Source of the DNA: Tectiglobus sp965223355
Lineage (GTDB): Bacteria > Pseudomonadota > Alphaproteobacteria > Rhizobiales > Hyphomicrobiaceae
Assembly: GCA_965223355.1 (NCBI GenBank)
Contig: CBDCWE010000003.1
Location: forward strand, 558,001-622,000
Reading direction: 5' to 3'
Length of the DNA: 64,000 nucleotides
A program made the translations under genes and the position numbers. Under the pieces are notes generated by a model. That model had not been told where the DNA came from. It did not search any database and was given only the letters and a program-made list of their open reading frames with translations. How positions within the stretch are numbered: position 1 is the stretch's first letter; each line of letters begins with the position of its first letter. This document shows, piece by piece, positions 16,011 through 24,063 of the stretch.

Positions 16011-18275
16011 TCAGGCCCATTGCGTCATTTTCGGTCGGTTCGCAGTCGTAGACGGTCTTGGTGGACCGCTGCGGTCTCCCTGGAGGATACGGAAGCTGCG
16101 GACCAGTTCCGCAGAAAACTCCGGATCGTTGATATTGTACGGCACGCGGATCAGTTGCCGATCCGAGGTTGTTGTCACCGTCGTTTCAAGCGCATCGAAG
16201 AGTGCGGCATCGGCCGCCGGGTCGTGAAACGGTTGGCCCGGTTGGTCGAGCTGCGAAACGCCCTTCTCAGGGATGAAGAAGCGCACCGGACCGGTCATTT
16301 GATTGAGCCGCTCGCCAATCCAGCGGCCGATGGCTGCGTTTTCCTGCGGCGTCGTGCGCATTAGCGTGATCTGAGGGTTGTGCTCATAGAGGCGGCGACC
16401 ACGATATTTCTCCGGTACCGTATCGGGGCTCGCGAAATTCACCATATCGAGAGCACCGCACGAGCCGATATATGGCACGCGCGTGCGAACAATTGCACCA
16501 AAACGATCTTCGGTTGCGGGAAAGGCGCCACCCATCATCATGTCGCCGACCTCGGTCGTGGTGATGTCGATGACGCTCTGGATGAAACCAGCCTCGACCA
16601 GGCGCTCCATCGATTGACCGCCAATACCTGTCGCGTGAAACACCAAACAGTCATAGTCGGTCTCAAGTTCCGCCTGGACCTGCTGCACACACGGCGTCGT
16701 GACCCCGAACATCGTCAGGCCGATGGCCGGCTTGTCGCCGGCCTCGGCATCTGGTCCGCCGGCGTCGCGCGCTCCGCTCACCATGCCGGCCAACGCGTCT
16801 GCTGCGTTGCGCAAAACCCGCCGCGTGATCGAATTGAGACCTTGAATATCGGCAATTGAATACATCATCATCATGTCCGACGGTCCGACGTACCGACGTA
16901 CATCACCGGAAGCCACCGTCGAAACCATAATTTTCGGAACCCCGATCGCCAGCGCGCGCATTGCCGGCGCAATCATCGCCGTGCCTCCCGATCCACCTAA
17001 GCCAATGATGCCGGCAACGCCGGGCTGGCGCGCAATCCAGCGCTCGAATGCCATTGTCATACCGGCCACCGACGTGCCGCGATCGCCTGTGAAAACACCG
17101 CTGGCACCGCGCGGATGGAAGGCGGCGACCTGGTGGGCCGGCACTTCGGCGCCGGAATGGCCGCCCGTCGTCGACAGGTCGACCAGGCGCGCGGGGAGGC
17201 CCTTGGCGCGGATGATATCGCGGACAAAGCGTAGTTCCTCGGCCTTGGTGTCGAGCGTGCCGGCGACCAGCACGATCGACTGCCCGGTGCTGGCAAGCGG
17301 GCGCAATTCGGCCTTGTGGTCGGTGCGTGGCCGCTCCGCCGCACTGCGCGTGTGGGACACGATGCGCGCGGTTTGTTCCAGCAGGCGCACGGGAACCGGC
17401 TTTGACCAGCGATGCGGTGTCTTCGGGTTGGAAACATAGATGCGCGTTGGCCCGTTGGCAGCCGGCGCCTCTATAGCGGCGGCCGCCTCGCCGTCCGGCA
17501 TCGGTGTGTCATCGTGGGCGTGACGGCCAACCCCCAGCAAGCGCTGCTGCAGGTCACGATCCGCCGCCAGGGTATTGGCATCGATAATCCGATTAACACG
17601 ACCGTTGACCATGATCGCGACTTGCGGCGCCACCGCGGTCGCAACCGCCGAATTCTGCTCAATGACGAGGATGTCGATATCTTCGTCCTCGGTCAACTGA
17701 ACCAGCAACGCCTCGACCAATTCGACAATGACAGGTGCCAGACCCTCGGTCGGTTCATCCATGATCAGCAGACGTGGATTGAGCAAGAGTGCACGCGATA
17801 TCGCCAGCATCTGCTGTTCACCGCCCGACAATTGGCCGCCGCCATTGCCGCGTCGCTCGGCGAGCCGCGGAAACGTCGAATAAATGCGCTCGATCGACCA
17901 GCTTCCCGAATGGCCGGCGCTGACCATGCGCAGGTGCTCATCAACCGTCAGCGAGCGCCACAGCCGCCGGCCCTGTGGCACATATCCGATCCCCAGACGG
18001 GCGATCTCCGCCGGCGCTCGGCCACGCAATTCCTCGCCGAGAAAACGGATCGAACCGGAAGCCGCCGGCACCAGTCCCATGATTGTCCGGCACAGCGTCG
18101 TCTTGCCCATACCGTTGCGTCCGACCACCGACAGGGCGCCCGATGTCAGCGTCAGATCGACCCCTTGCAGCGCGTGCGAGGCGCCATAGAAGACATTGAG
18201 GCTGCGAACATCAAGTGTCGGCGCGCTGGTTCGTTGTGAGCCTTGAGGGCGATCGGCCCGGTCTGATCTAGCCAT
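16011..18275 (-). CDS. Fusion: LivF-type ABC ATPase + UPF0261 (Tm-1-like) domain
   Basis: 754 residues from ATG 18275 (GGAGGC upstream, eight-base overlap with livG). Residues about 20-255 are a LivF-like nucleotide-binding domain: Walker A GRNGMGKTT near 53, signature LSGGEQQ near 149, Walker B LLIMDEPT near 169. After a linker, residues about 333-740 form a UPF0261/Tm-1-like domain (LVAGTLDTKAEELRF, STTGGHSGAE, GLGGSGGTA, FHATGIGGQSME). The first part energises import with LivG. The second binds nucleotide in Tm-1 but has no settled reaction. Fusion to a transporter ATPase suggests direct handling of the imported compound. Confidence 0.9.
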   Translation of the reverse strand: MARSDRADRPQGSQRTSAPTLDVRSLNVFYGASHALQGVDLTLTSGALSVVGRNGMGKTTLCRTIMGLVPAASGSIRFLGEELRGRAPAEIARLGIGYVPQGRRLWRSLTVDEHLRMVSAGHSGSWSIERIYSTFPRLAERRGNGGGQLSGGEQQMLAISRALLLNPRLLIMDEPTEGLAPVIVELVEALLVQLTEDEDIDILVIEQNSAVATAVAPQVAIMVNGRVNRIIDANTLAADRDLQQRLLGVGRHAHDDTPMPDGEAAAAIEAPAANGPTRIYVSNPKTPHRWSKPVPVRLLEQTARIVSHTRSAAERPRTDHKAELRPLASTGQSIVLVAGTLDTKAEELRFVRDIIRAKGLPARLVDLSTTGGHSGAEVPAHQVAAFHPRGASGVFTGDRGTSVAGMTMAFERWIARQPGVAGIIGLGGSGGTAMIAPAMRALAIGVPKIMVSTVASGDVRRYVGPSDMMMMYSIADIQGLNSITRRVLRNAADALAGMVSGARDAGGPDAEAGDKPAIGLTMFGVTTPCVQQVQAELETDYDCLVFHATGIGGQSMERLVEAGFIQSVIDITTTEVGDMMMGGAFPATEDRFGAIVRTRVPYIGSCGALDMVNFASPDTVPEKYRGRRLYEHNPQITLMRTTPQENAAIGRWIGERLNQMTGPVRFFIPEKGVSQLDQPGQPFHDPAADAALFDALETTVTTTSDRQLIRVPYNINDPEFSAELVRSFRILQGDRSGPPRPSTTANRPKMTQWA

Positions 18276-19071
18276 GGCCGCCTCCAAGGTAGAGTTCCTG
18301 AACCTCTGGATCGGCTTCGATTTCGTGTGGGCGGCCCTCTTTAAAGATCGCACCGTTGTGCATCATCGTCACGCTTTCCGAGACGCGCAGGGCGACGTCC
18401 ATATCGTGCTCGATGATGATGTAGCCGATATGGGCGGGCAGGCCGGACAGGATCTCGATCAGTTCCGTGCGTTCTGTCGGCGAAAGTCCTGCTGCAGGTT
18501 CATCAAATAGGATGAAGCGCGGTGCCCCTGCGAGCGCGAGCGCGATTTCAAGCTGGCGCTGCTGGCCATGTGACAGCTCGGCAACGAGCGTATCGCGTGC
18601 TGCGGTCAGGTGAACGGCATCGGTCAACTCTTGCGCGGCATGCACAATCTCATCGTTGCGACCGGGCCTGAACAGTGAAAAGCGATGGCGTGAAACGCCG
18701 CGACAGGCCAGGTAGACGTTATCGATAACGCTCATGCCAGCGAACAGAAGCGAGATTTGATAGGTCCGGCGCAGACCACGGCGGATGCGATCGTGGGCCG
18801 GGAAATTGGTGACATCCTCGCCGAACAGCCGGATCGTGCCCGCCGTCGGCAGAAAGTCGCCGGTCACGCAGTTAAACAGCGTCGTCTTGCCGGCACCGTT
18901 CGAGCCGAGCACCGCCCGACGCTCACCGGGTCGCACCGTCATTGTCACATCGCTGAGTGCACGCAAGGCACCGAAGTCGCGGGTCACGCCTCTCAGCTCC
19001 AACGCATTGGCCGATCCTGCTGCAACAATCCTGTGGCCAAGTTCCGGGCCATTGCCGTTATCAAGCGTCAT
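18268..19071 (-). CDS. livG: Branched-chain-type ABC transporter ATP-binding protein LivG-like
   Basis: 267 residues from ATG 19071, which overlaps the livM stop as ATGA. Walker A is GSNGAGKTT, the signature LSHGQQRQLEIA and Walker B FILFDEPAAGLSPTE; the C-terminal IEHDMDVALRVSES is typical of LivG. It partners the LivF part of the next gene at the inner membrane. The imported substrate need not be an amino acid, since HAAT-type systems also carry amides and aromatics. Confidence 0.92.
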   Translation of the reverse strand: MTLDNGNGPELGHRIVAAGSANALELRGVTRDFGALRALSDVTMTVRPGERRAVLGSNGAGKTTLFNCVTGDFLPTAGTIRLFGEDVTNFPAHDRIRRGLRRTYQISLLFAGMSVIDNVYLACRGVSRHRFSLFRPGRNDEIVHAAQELTDAVHLTAARDTLVAELSHGQQRQLEIALALAGAPRFILFDEPAAGLSPTERTELIEILSGLPAHIGYIIIEHDMDVALRVSESVTMMHNGAIFKEGRPHEIEADPEVQELYLGGGHG

Positions 19072-20153
19072 GCGCCGCCCCTTGGTTGACCAGTAAGCGG
19101 GTCCTTCTGAGCGATACGATCGCGCCACTTTTGCCAGAGGCCCAGCACACCGTCCGACGACCAGAACACGATGACAAGAAAGCCAAGGCCGATCAGCAGG
19201 CGAAAACGCTCACCGGAGAGCCCCACCGAAACCAAGGCATCGAGCGCAAAGGTTCTCAACAGCACATATATGAGCGCCCCGATGAACGGACCGATCGGAT
19301 GGCGGATACCGCCAACCACGGCGATAATGAGAATGTCGATAACCGGGCCGACAGAGACCGCGCCGGGTGATATCTGGCCATTGAGCCACACCAGCAGAAC
19401 GCCACCGATCGCAGCGATAAGGCTTGCAAACGTATAGGCTGCGATCCGGTGTGCCGTGACGTTGAAACCGAGCGCTTCCATTCTTCTCGGATTGTCGCGT
19501 ACACCCTGGAGGGCGAGACCGAAGGGCGATCGCGAGACGTAGAGCACCGCAAGATAGGATGCCGCCGCCCAGAACAGCGCGAGGTAGTAGAAGGCGACCG
19601 GGTTGCGCCAGTTGACGCCAAACACGGTCGGTGGGAGCACCTGGTTGAAGCCGCTGAAGCCGTTGAACAGGGCGTAGTTCTGGCGCGCGAAGTAAAAGAA
19701 CGCGGTCGCGATCGCGAGTGTGATCATGATCGTGTAGATACCCTCGGTGCGCACCGCGAGTGCGCCGGAGAGTGTACCGAAGATCATCGCGACGATGATC
19801 GCGGCCGGCACAGCAAGCCACCACGGCCCGCCGAGCGAAATCGTCGTTATTGCGCTGCCACCGAGGATCGCCGTCATATAGCCGGCAACGCCCGCGACGG
19901 TCAGTTGCACGAGCGAGACCATGCCGCCGTAACCGGCAAGGAACATCAGCGACAGCGCGATCATGCCAAGGATGTAGGCCCAGCCGAAGATCTGGAACAT
20001 CACGAAGTTGCTCGAGACCGCCGGGATCAGCAGCAGTATGATCCCGACCGCCCAGTAGATCAGCGGGATCCGCGCCGGGCTCCACCGATGCGCGTGCGCG
20101 GCCGCCGAGGCCACCGAGGCCGTCGTCATTGTTGGGTGATCGATCGAGGCCAT
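19068..20153 (-). CDS. livM: Branched-chain-type ABC transporter permease LivM-like
   Basis: About 361 residues, strongly hydrophobic with around ten membrane segments after a cytoplasmic N-terminus. It contains GGMVSLVQLTVAGVAGYM and the EAA-like loop FGLALQGVRDNPRRMEALG typical of LivM. ATG 20153 was taken as the start because the longer frame begins with TTG and would overlap livH. It pairs with the LivH-like permease to form the translocation path. Confidence 0.92.
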   Translation of the reverse strand: MASIDHPTMTTASVASAAAHAHRWSPARIPLIYWAVGIILLLIPAVSSNFVMFQIFGWAYILGMIALSLMFLAGYGGMVSLVQLTVAGVAGYMTAILGGSAITTISLGGPWWLAVPAAIIVAMIFGTLSGALAVRTEGIYTIMITLAIATAFFYFARQNYALFNGFSGFNQVLPPTVFGVNWRNPVAFYYLALFWAAASYLAVLYVSRSPFGLALQGVRDNPRRMEALGFNVTAHRIAAYTFASLIAAIGGVLLVWLNGQISPGAVSVGPVIDILIIAVVGGIRHPIGPFIGALIYVLLRTFALDALVSVGLSGERFRLLIGLGFLVIVFWSSDGVLGLWQKWRDRIAQKDPLTGQPRGGA

Positions 20154-20157
20154 GCCG

Positions 20158-21171
20158 CTAGCGCTCCGTTGCAATCAAGCCCTGCGGGCGGAAGGCAAGC
20201 ACGACAACCATGATCAGGAACGTCAGCACAACAGCATAGGTCGGGAAATAGACCGAGCCGAACTGCTCGGCCAATCCGATCAGCAGCGCGCCAAGGGCCG
20301 CCCCTGGAATCGAACCCATACCGCCGACGATCACGACGACAAGCGATGCGAGCAGAAAGCGAATGTCTTCGCCGGGTGCCAACGATTGGAAGGTACCGCC
20401 GACAACGCCGGCCACTCCCGCGAGACCAGCGCCCAGCGCAAACACCGCAACGAACACGCGCTGGATGCGCACACCGGTTGCCGTGAGCATGTCGCGGTCA
20501 TCGACGCCGGCGCGGATCAGCATGCCGAACCGGGTCCGGTTGAGAGCCAACCACATTGCAATGCCAATGACGATGGCGGCGAGTAGAATGACCAACCTGA
20601 CGATCGGATACTTGATGTAGACCGCTTGGCCGCTACTCTTGATGACGGAAATGATTGGCAGCTTGACCGGACCGGACAACCATTCCGGCGCAAGGATCTG
20701 GTAGAAGTCGCCACCCCAGATCCACAACATGATGTCGGCCAGCACGATCGAGATGCCGATCGTCACCAATGTCTGCTTGAGGTCGTGACCTTCCATGCGA
20801 CGGAAAACGACGTACTGCAGCACTATGCCAAGTGCACCAACCGCGACGAACGCCACAACAAAGGCAAGCAGCCAGAATCCAGTCGCCTCAGCCACCTCGT
20901 AGCCGAGATAGCCGCCGAGCATGTAGAGCGAGCCGTGCGCCAGGTTGACATTCTTCATGAGGCCGAAAATCAGCGTAAAACCGCTGGCGACAAGAAAATA
21001 GAGAGCACCGAGCGTAATACCGTTGAGGAAGGCGTTGATGAAGACCTTCTTGCGTCCGACCACGTCGGTCAGCCAGGCCGGCCACGGCGCAACGATGGCC
21101 CACACGACAAGTGCGAAAACCAGGAACACAATCAGTGACCACAGCGGCCGACGCTCGATGAAATCCCGCAT
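20158..21171 (-). CDS. livH: Branched-chain-type ABC transporter permease LivH-like
   Basis: 337 residues with several membrane helices. LivH hallmarks are NGITLGALYFLVASGFTLIFG near residue 49, LAHGSLYMLGGY and RAGVDDRDMLTATG. It is the first gene of the minus-strand operon. Its promoter should lie in the 1.2 kb divergent region shared with livK on the other strand, so all importer parts could be co-regulated from there. Confidence 0.92.
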   Translation of the reverse strand: MRDFIERRPLWSLIVFLVFALVVWAIVAPWPAWLTDVVGRKKVFINAFLNGITLGALYFLVASGFTLIFGLMKNVNLAHGSLYMLGGYLGYEVAEATGFWLLAFVVAFVAVGALGIVLQYVVFRRMEGHDLKQTLVTIGISIVLADIMLWIWGGDFYQILAPEWLSGPVKLPIISVIKSSGQAVYIKYPIVRLVILLAAIVIGIAMWLALNRTRFGMLIRAGVDDRDMLTATGVRIQRVFVAVFALGAGLAGVAGVVGGTFQSLAPGEDIRFLLASLVVVIVGGMGSIPGAALGALLIGLAEQFGSVYFPTYAVVLTFLIMVVVLAFRPQGLIATER

Positions 21172-21291
21172 GTCACTTCGATCTTTCGATTTGCAGCCGA
21201 TTTCTGGTTACCGTTTCCGGGCCAACGCTATCATCTTAGCAACGATTCGGCTGCACAGAAGGCGGCAGCGAATCAGACCGGCAGTGGCCGG

Positions 21292-21800
21292 CTACAACTT
21301 TCCCTTTTCAGCTCGACCCGCATTGAAGATCATCCCGGTATCCCGACACTTTCGAGGGTGGGGAGTGCGAACCCGCTGCCCACAGAGTAGAGGTGGGCGA
21401 GGCCAGCATCGTAGTTGCGTTCGTACGTCGTGCCATGGTCGGTCCGCCGTAAGATAGCGCCCCGGCGTGATCGCGGTCCACACATAGGTCAGGACATGAC
21501 GATGGACCGCCATCTTCCCGCCGGGCCTGAGCGTCATGTGCCAGACCCTGACGCAGTCGTTTTCGAAGACGAGGTCGGTGCCGATGCGGCCGTTGAACGC
21601 ATTCGTCTGAAACTGCCGCCTGATCCCGTCCGACCAACCCTCGAAACCGCCGGTATGCAAACGACTTATACCACCGCATCGCGTCATCGCTTCATCGCGC
21701 GTCGGTAAAGCGCAGCACCACAAAGCGCTCATGCCCGGTCTGGCCCTCGATGATCTTGGTGGGTTCATTGACGGCCTAGGGATCCTCTGATGAGGTCCGG
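21292..21800 (-). pseudogene. Remnant of a cupin-like gene, broken by frameshifts
   Basis: One frame gives TDLVFENDCVRVWHMTLRPG and MAVHRHVLTYVWTAITPGRY, the look of a small cupin. Other frames continue with YDAGLAHLYSVGSGFALPTL downstream and KIIEGQTGHERFVVLRFTDA upstream. Recognisable pieces in different frames within 500 bases indicate a decayed gene rather than a working one. It lies between livH and the livK control region. Confidence 0.5.
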
Positions 21801-21915
21801 GGTCCAGGGGACCCATCCCCTGGTCGGGGCGTATGAGGGGCTGAAAGCCCCTTATCGATCGCCGCCAAGCGGCGATTGGTTAAGGGCACTGCCGATTGCA
21901 AACCCGCGCCTTGGC
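21790..21915. repeat. GGGGTCC..CCCCTGG..GGTTAAGGGC repeat (copy 1)
   Basis: Contains GGGGTCCAGGGGACCCATCCCCTGG then GTTAAGGGCACTGCC and AAACCCG. The same order of blocks occurs at 55165-55240 with a shorter middle. This copy also carries the hairpins GGGGCTGAAAGCCCC and ATCGCCGCCAAGCGGCGAT. It is non-coding; its function is unknown. Confidence 0.65.
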
Positions 21916-22043
21916 ACAGACCAAATCTGAGCGTCTGAATACGCTCTTTTTAGGTGATCGAGGCCACTAATCCATTGAAAGTAATAAGATCGAGACAAGA
22001 GAGTTTCGACATCGTTTTAAAGCGCCAGCGAGTGTTCTAGCGT

Positions 22044-22070
22044 TTTCAGAGTTCGCCGGAACCATCCCGC
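22044..22070 (+). repeat. 27-base dispersed repeat, copy 1
   Basis: A 27-base block starting TTTCAGAGTT and ending ACCATCCCGC, in the livH-livK intergenic region. Near-identical blocks lie at 46137-46163 and 54518-54544, all outside genes and all followed by C-rich DNA. Confidence 0.6.
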
Positions 22071-22171
22071 GCCCTTCCCGGCCACCCACAGCTATGATGT
22101 CATAGGATCGCGACCGGCGGGCAGCGGGCCGGCATGGCGAGCCGCCTCAGGCGAAATGTTGCCAGTCTCCT

Positions 22172-22232
22172 GAGCCGTGAATTCGAGCCGTGAATTCGCA
22201 CCCAAACTGCAGCACCCGCCGTCGCGAATTCA
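22172..22232. repeat. Tandem 13-base repeat plus inverted arm upstream of livK
   Basis: GAGCCGTGAATTC occurs twice in direct contact (22172-22184 and 22185-22197), and TGAATTCGC (22191-22199) is mirrored by GCGAATTCA (22224-22232). Located about 170 bases before livK, it may be an operator or a slippage product. Confidence 0.55.
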
Positions 22233-22279
22233 TCGCTCAGGATGGACACTGCAAACATTTTTCTTGCTAATGTGGTCGA

Positions 22280-22332
22280 GAACCAGGAGTTCGCTGCCGC
22301 ACGTGCGGGTAAGTGATGCGAACTCCTGGTTC
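22280..22332. promoter_or_regulatory. Nested inverted repeat upstream of livK (candidate operator or leader hairpin)
   Basis: Perfect 15-base arms GAACCAGGAGTTCGC (22280-22294) and GCGAACTCCTGGTTC (22318-22332) enclose a 12-base perfect palindrome CCGCACGTGCGG (22297-22308). It lies 66 bases before the livK start codon and between the divergent importer operons. Both an operator for a dimeric regulator and an RNA hairpin in the livK leader fit; no regulator gene is visible nearby. Confidence 0.6.
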
Positions 22333-22397
22333 ATCGCACTGGTCTGGAGTAGTTTTCAATGGGCGATCTCAAGCCCATCACCAAAGGGAGGAAATAC

Positions 22398-23651
22398 GTG
22401 AAAATTCGATCCACTTTGGCCGCCGTCGTTGCGGTGGCCGTGTTCGCCGGCGCTGCGAGTGCGGCAGACAAAATTAAGATCGGTATGATGGCGACACTCG
22501 AGGGCACCTACACGGTGCTCGGCCAGGACGGTCAGCGCGGCTTCCAAGTCGCTCTGAAGAACGCCGGCTACAAGGCCGGCGGCCGCGATATCGAGGTCAT
22601 CGTCGGCGCTACCGATGCCAGTCCGGAAAGCGCTCTGCGCGCGGCACGCAAACTGGTCGAGCAGGACAAGGTCGACATCATCATCGGCCCGCTGTCGGGT
22701 TCCGAGGGGATCGCCATGCGCGACTACTCGAAGACCCAGCCGCAGGTAACCTTTCTCAACGGCGTCTCGGGCGCGCAGGAAACCACCTACGTGACACCGT
22801 CGAAGAACTTCTTCCGCTTCAATCTCGATGGCGCACAAATGTCGGCCGGCCTCGGCACGTACGTCTACGAAAAGAAAGGCTACAAGACGGTCGCAACGAT
22901 CGGGGAAGACTACTCGTTTGTTTACACTCAGGTGTTCGGGTTCGCGCTCGAATATTGTGCGGCTGGCGGCAAGATCACCGAGCGCTTCTGGGTTCCGCTG
23001 GGAACCAAGGACTTCGCTTCGATCATTGCAGCTCTGCCCGATGATGTGGATGCGATTTACCTCGGCCTCGGCGGCGGTGATGCCGTCAACTTTCTGAACC
23101 AATATCAGCAGGCCGGCGGTGAAGCGAACCTTATCGGCGGTTCGATCATGGTTGACGGAACCGTGCTAAACTCCAAGGGCAGCGCCAAGAAGGCCTTGAT
23201 CGGCGTACCGTCGTCGGGACCACAGGCAGACACGTGGGATAACCCGAAATGGAAGGCCTTCGTCAAAGCCTATCAGGACGCGTTCCCGCCGGACAAGCGG
23301 TTTCCGTCGCCGTCTCTGCTGGCGACCGGTTACTACAATTCAACCTCGGCTGCGTTGCAGTGCCTGAACAAGGTCAAAGGCAACCTGGCAGACGGACACA
23401 AGGCATTTCGGTCCTGCTTGTCGACGCTCGAATTGGATTCTCCGACCGGCAAGATCAAGCTCGACAAGAACCGTCAGGCGATCGCCTCCGTGTTTGTCAC
23501 CGAAGTGACCCAACAGCCGGACGGCAGTTTGGCCAACAAGTTGGTCTCAATCTCCGAGAACGTGAACCAACAGCTCGGCATCGATCCGGCAAAGTTCGCC
23601 AAGATCGGCCTGCCGTCGCGCACGGTTCCGGCCTGTAAGAAGAGCTACTAG
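22398..23651 (+). CDS. livK: ABC transporter substrate-binding protein, LivK-like
   Basis: About 417 residues from GTG 22398, preceded by GGAGGAAATAC. A clear signal peptide (VKIRSTLAAVVAVAVFAG) is cleaved after ASA, releasing a periplasmic type I binding protein with KIGMMATLEGTYTVLGQDG, DIIIGPLSGSEG and ATIGEDYSFVYTQ. It feeds the divergently coded LivHM/LivG/LivF-fusion importer. Family members bind amino acids, amides or aromatic acids; the ligand here is unknown. Confidence 0.92.
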   Translation: MKIRSTLAAVVAVAVFAGAASAADKIKIGMMATLEGTYTVLGQDGQRGFQVALKNAGYKAGGRDIEVIVGATDASPESALRAARKLVEQDKVDIIIGPLSGSEGIAMRDYSKTQPQVTFLNGVSGAQETTYVTPSKNFFRFNLDGAQMSAGLGTYVYEKKGYKTVATIGEDYSFVYTQVFGFALEYCAAGGKITERFWVPLGTKDFASIIAALPDDVDAIYLGLGGGDAVNFLNQYQQAGGEANLIGGSIMVDGTVLNSKGSAKKALIGVPSSGPQADTWDNPKWKAFVKAYQDAFPPDKRFPSPSLLATGYYNSTSAALQCLNKVKGNLADGHKAFRSCLSTLELDSPTGKIKLDKNRQAIASVFVTEVTQQPDGSLANKLVSISENVNQQLGIDPAKFAKIGLPSRTVPACKKSY

Positions 23652-23664
23652 CTCCAGACGTTGC

Positions 23665-23692
23665 GGTCTGCCGGTCCTGGCACCGGCAGACC
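23665..23692 (+). terminator. Hairpin after livK (terminator-like or processing site)
   Basis: Perfect 11-base stem GGTCTGCCGGT / ACCGGCAGACC with a six-base loop, 14 bases after the livK stop. There is no T-run behind it, so it may stabilise the livK message rather than end transcription. Confidence 0.55.
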
Positions 23693-23721
23693 ATCACCGG
23701 TTTGTTGACGGGGGTTTGCTC

Positions 23722-23952
23722 GTGAACAGGCGCACCGACCGGACTATGACCGCGAATGTCGGCGGCCCGCCGCGGCCGGATGGCGTGATCGAAGCAACGC
23801 GCAAGCGCATCGAACACCCCGAGCTGATCGCTGAACGCAATAGGCGTTACGCCGACATCGTCGGCTCCGATCTCGCGGCTGCCGACATCGCATGGCATAA
23901 ACGTGCCGCCATGGCGCAAGGTGCTGGATTTGTTTCTCAGGAATTGTGGTAG
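23722..23952 (+). CDS. Small protein of unknown function between livK and the amidohydrolase
   Basis: About 76 residues from GTG 23722 (GGGGG upstream) or fewer from ATG 23746. It is charged and without a signal peptide or cysteines, with a central helix-like stretch VIEATRKRIEHPELIAERNRRYADIV and the end GAGFVSQELW. I do not recognise a family. Its place between the binding protein and the secreted amidohydrolase, in the same direction, suggests it belongs to the same unit. Confidence 0.45.
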   Translation: MNRRTDRTMTANVGGPPRPDGVIEATRKRIEHPELIAERNRRYADIVGSDLAAADIAWHKRAAMAQGAGFVSQELW

Positions 23953-24063
23953 GTCGCGACGGAAAGCGGATCCGCCTCGACGACATCCATCGTGATACAC
24001 CGTGATCCATCGTGAATACTTCGACTGCCGTTATCGACAAATATAATCAATGGAGGAAAGAGC

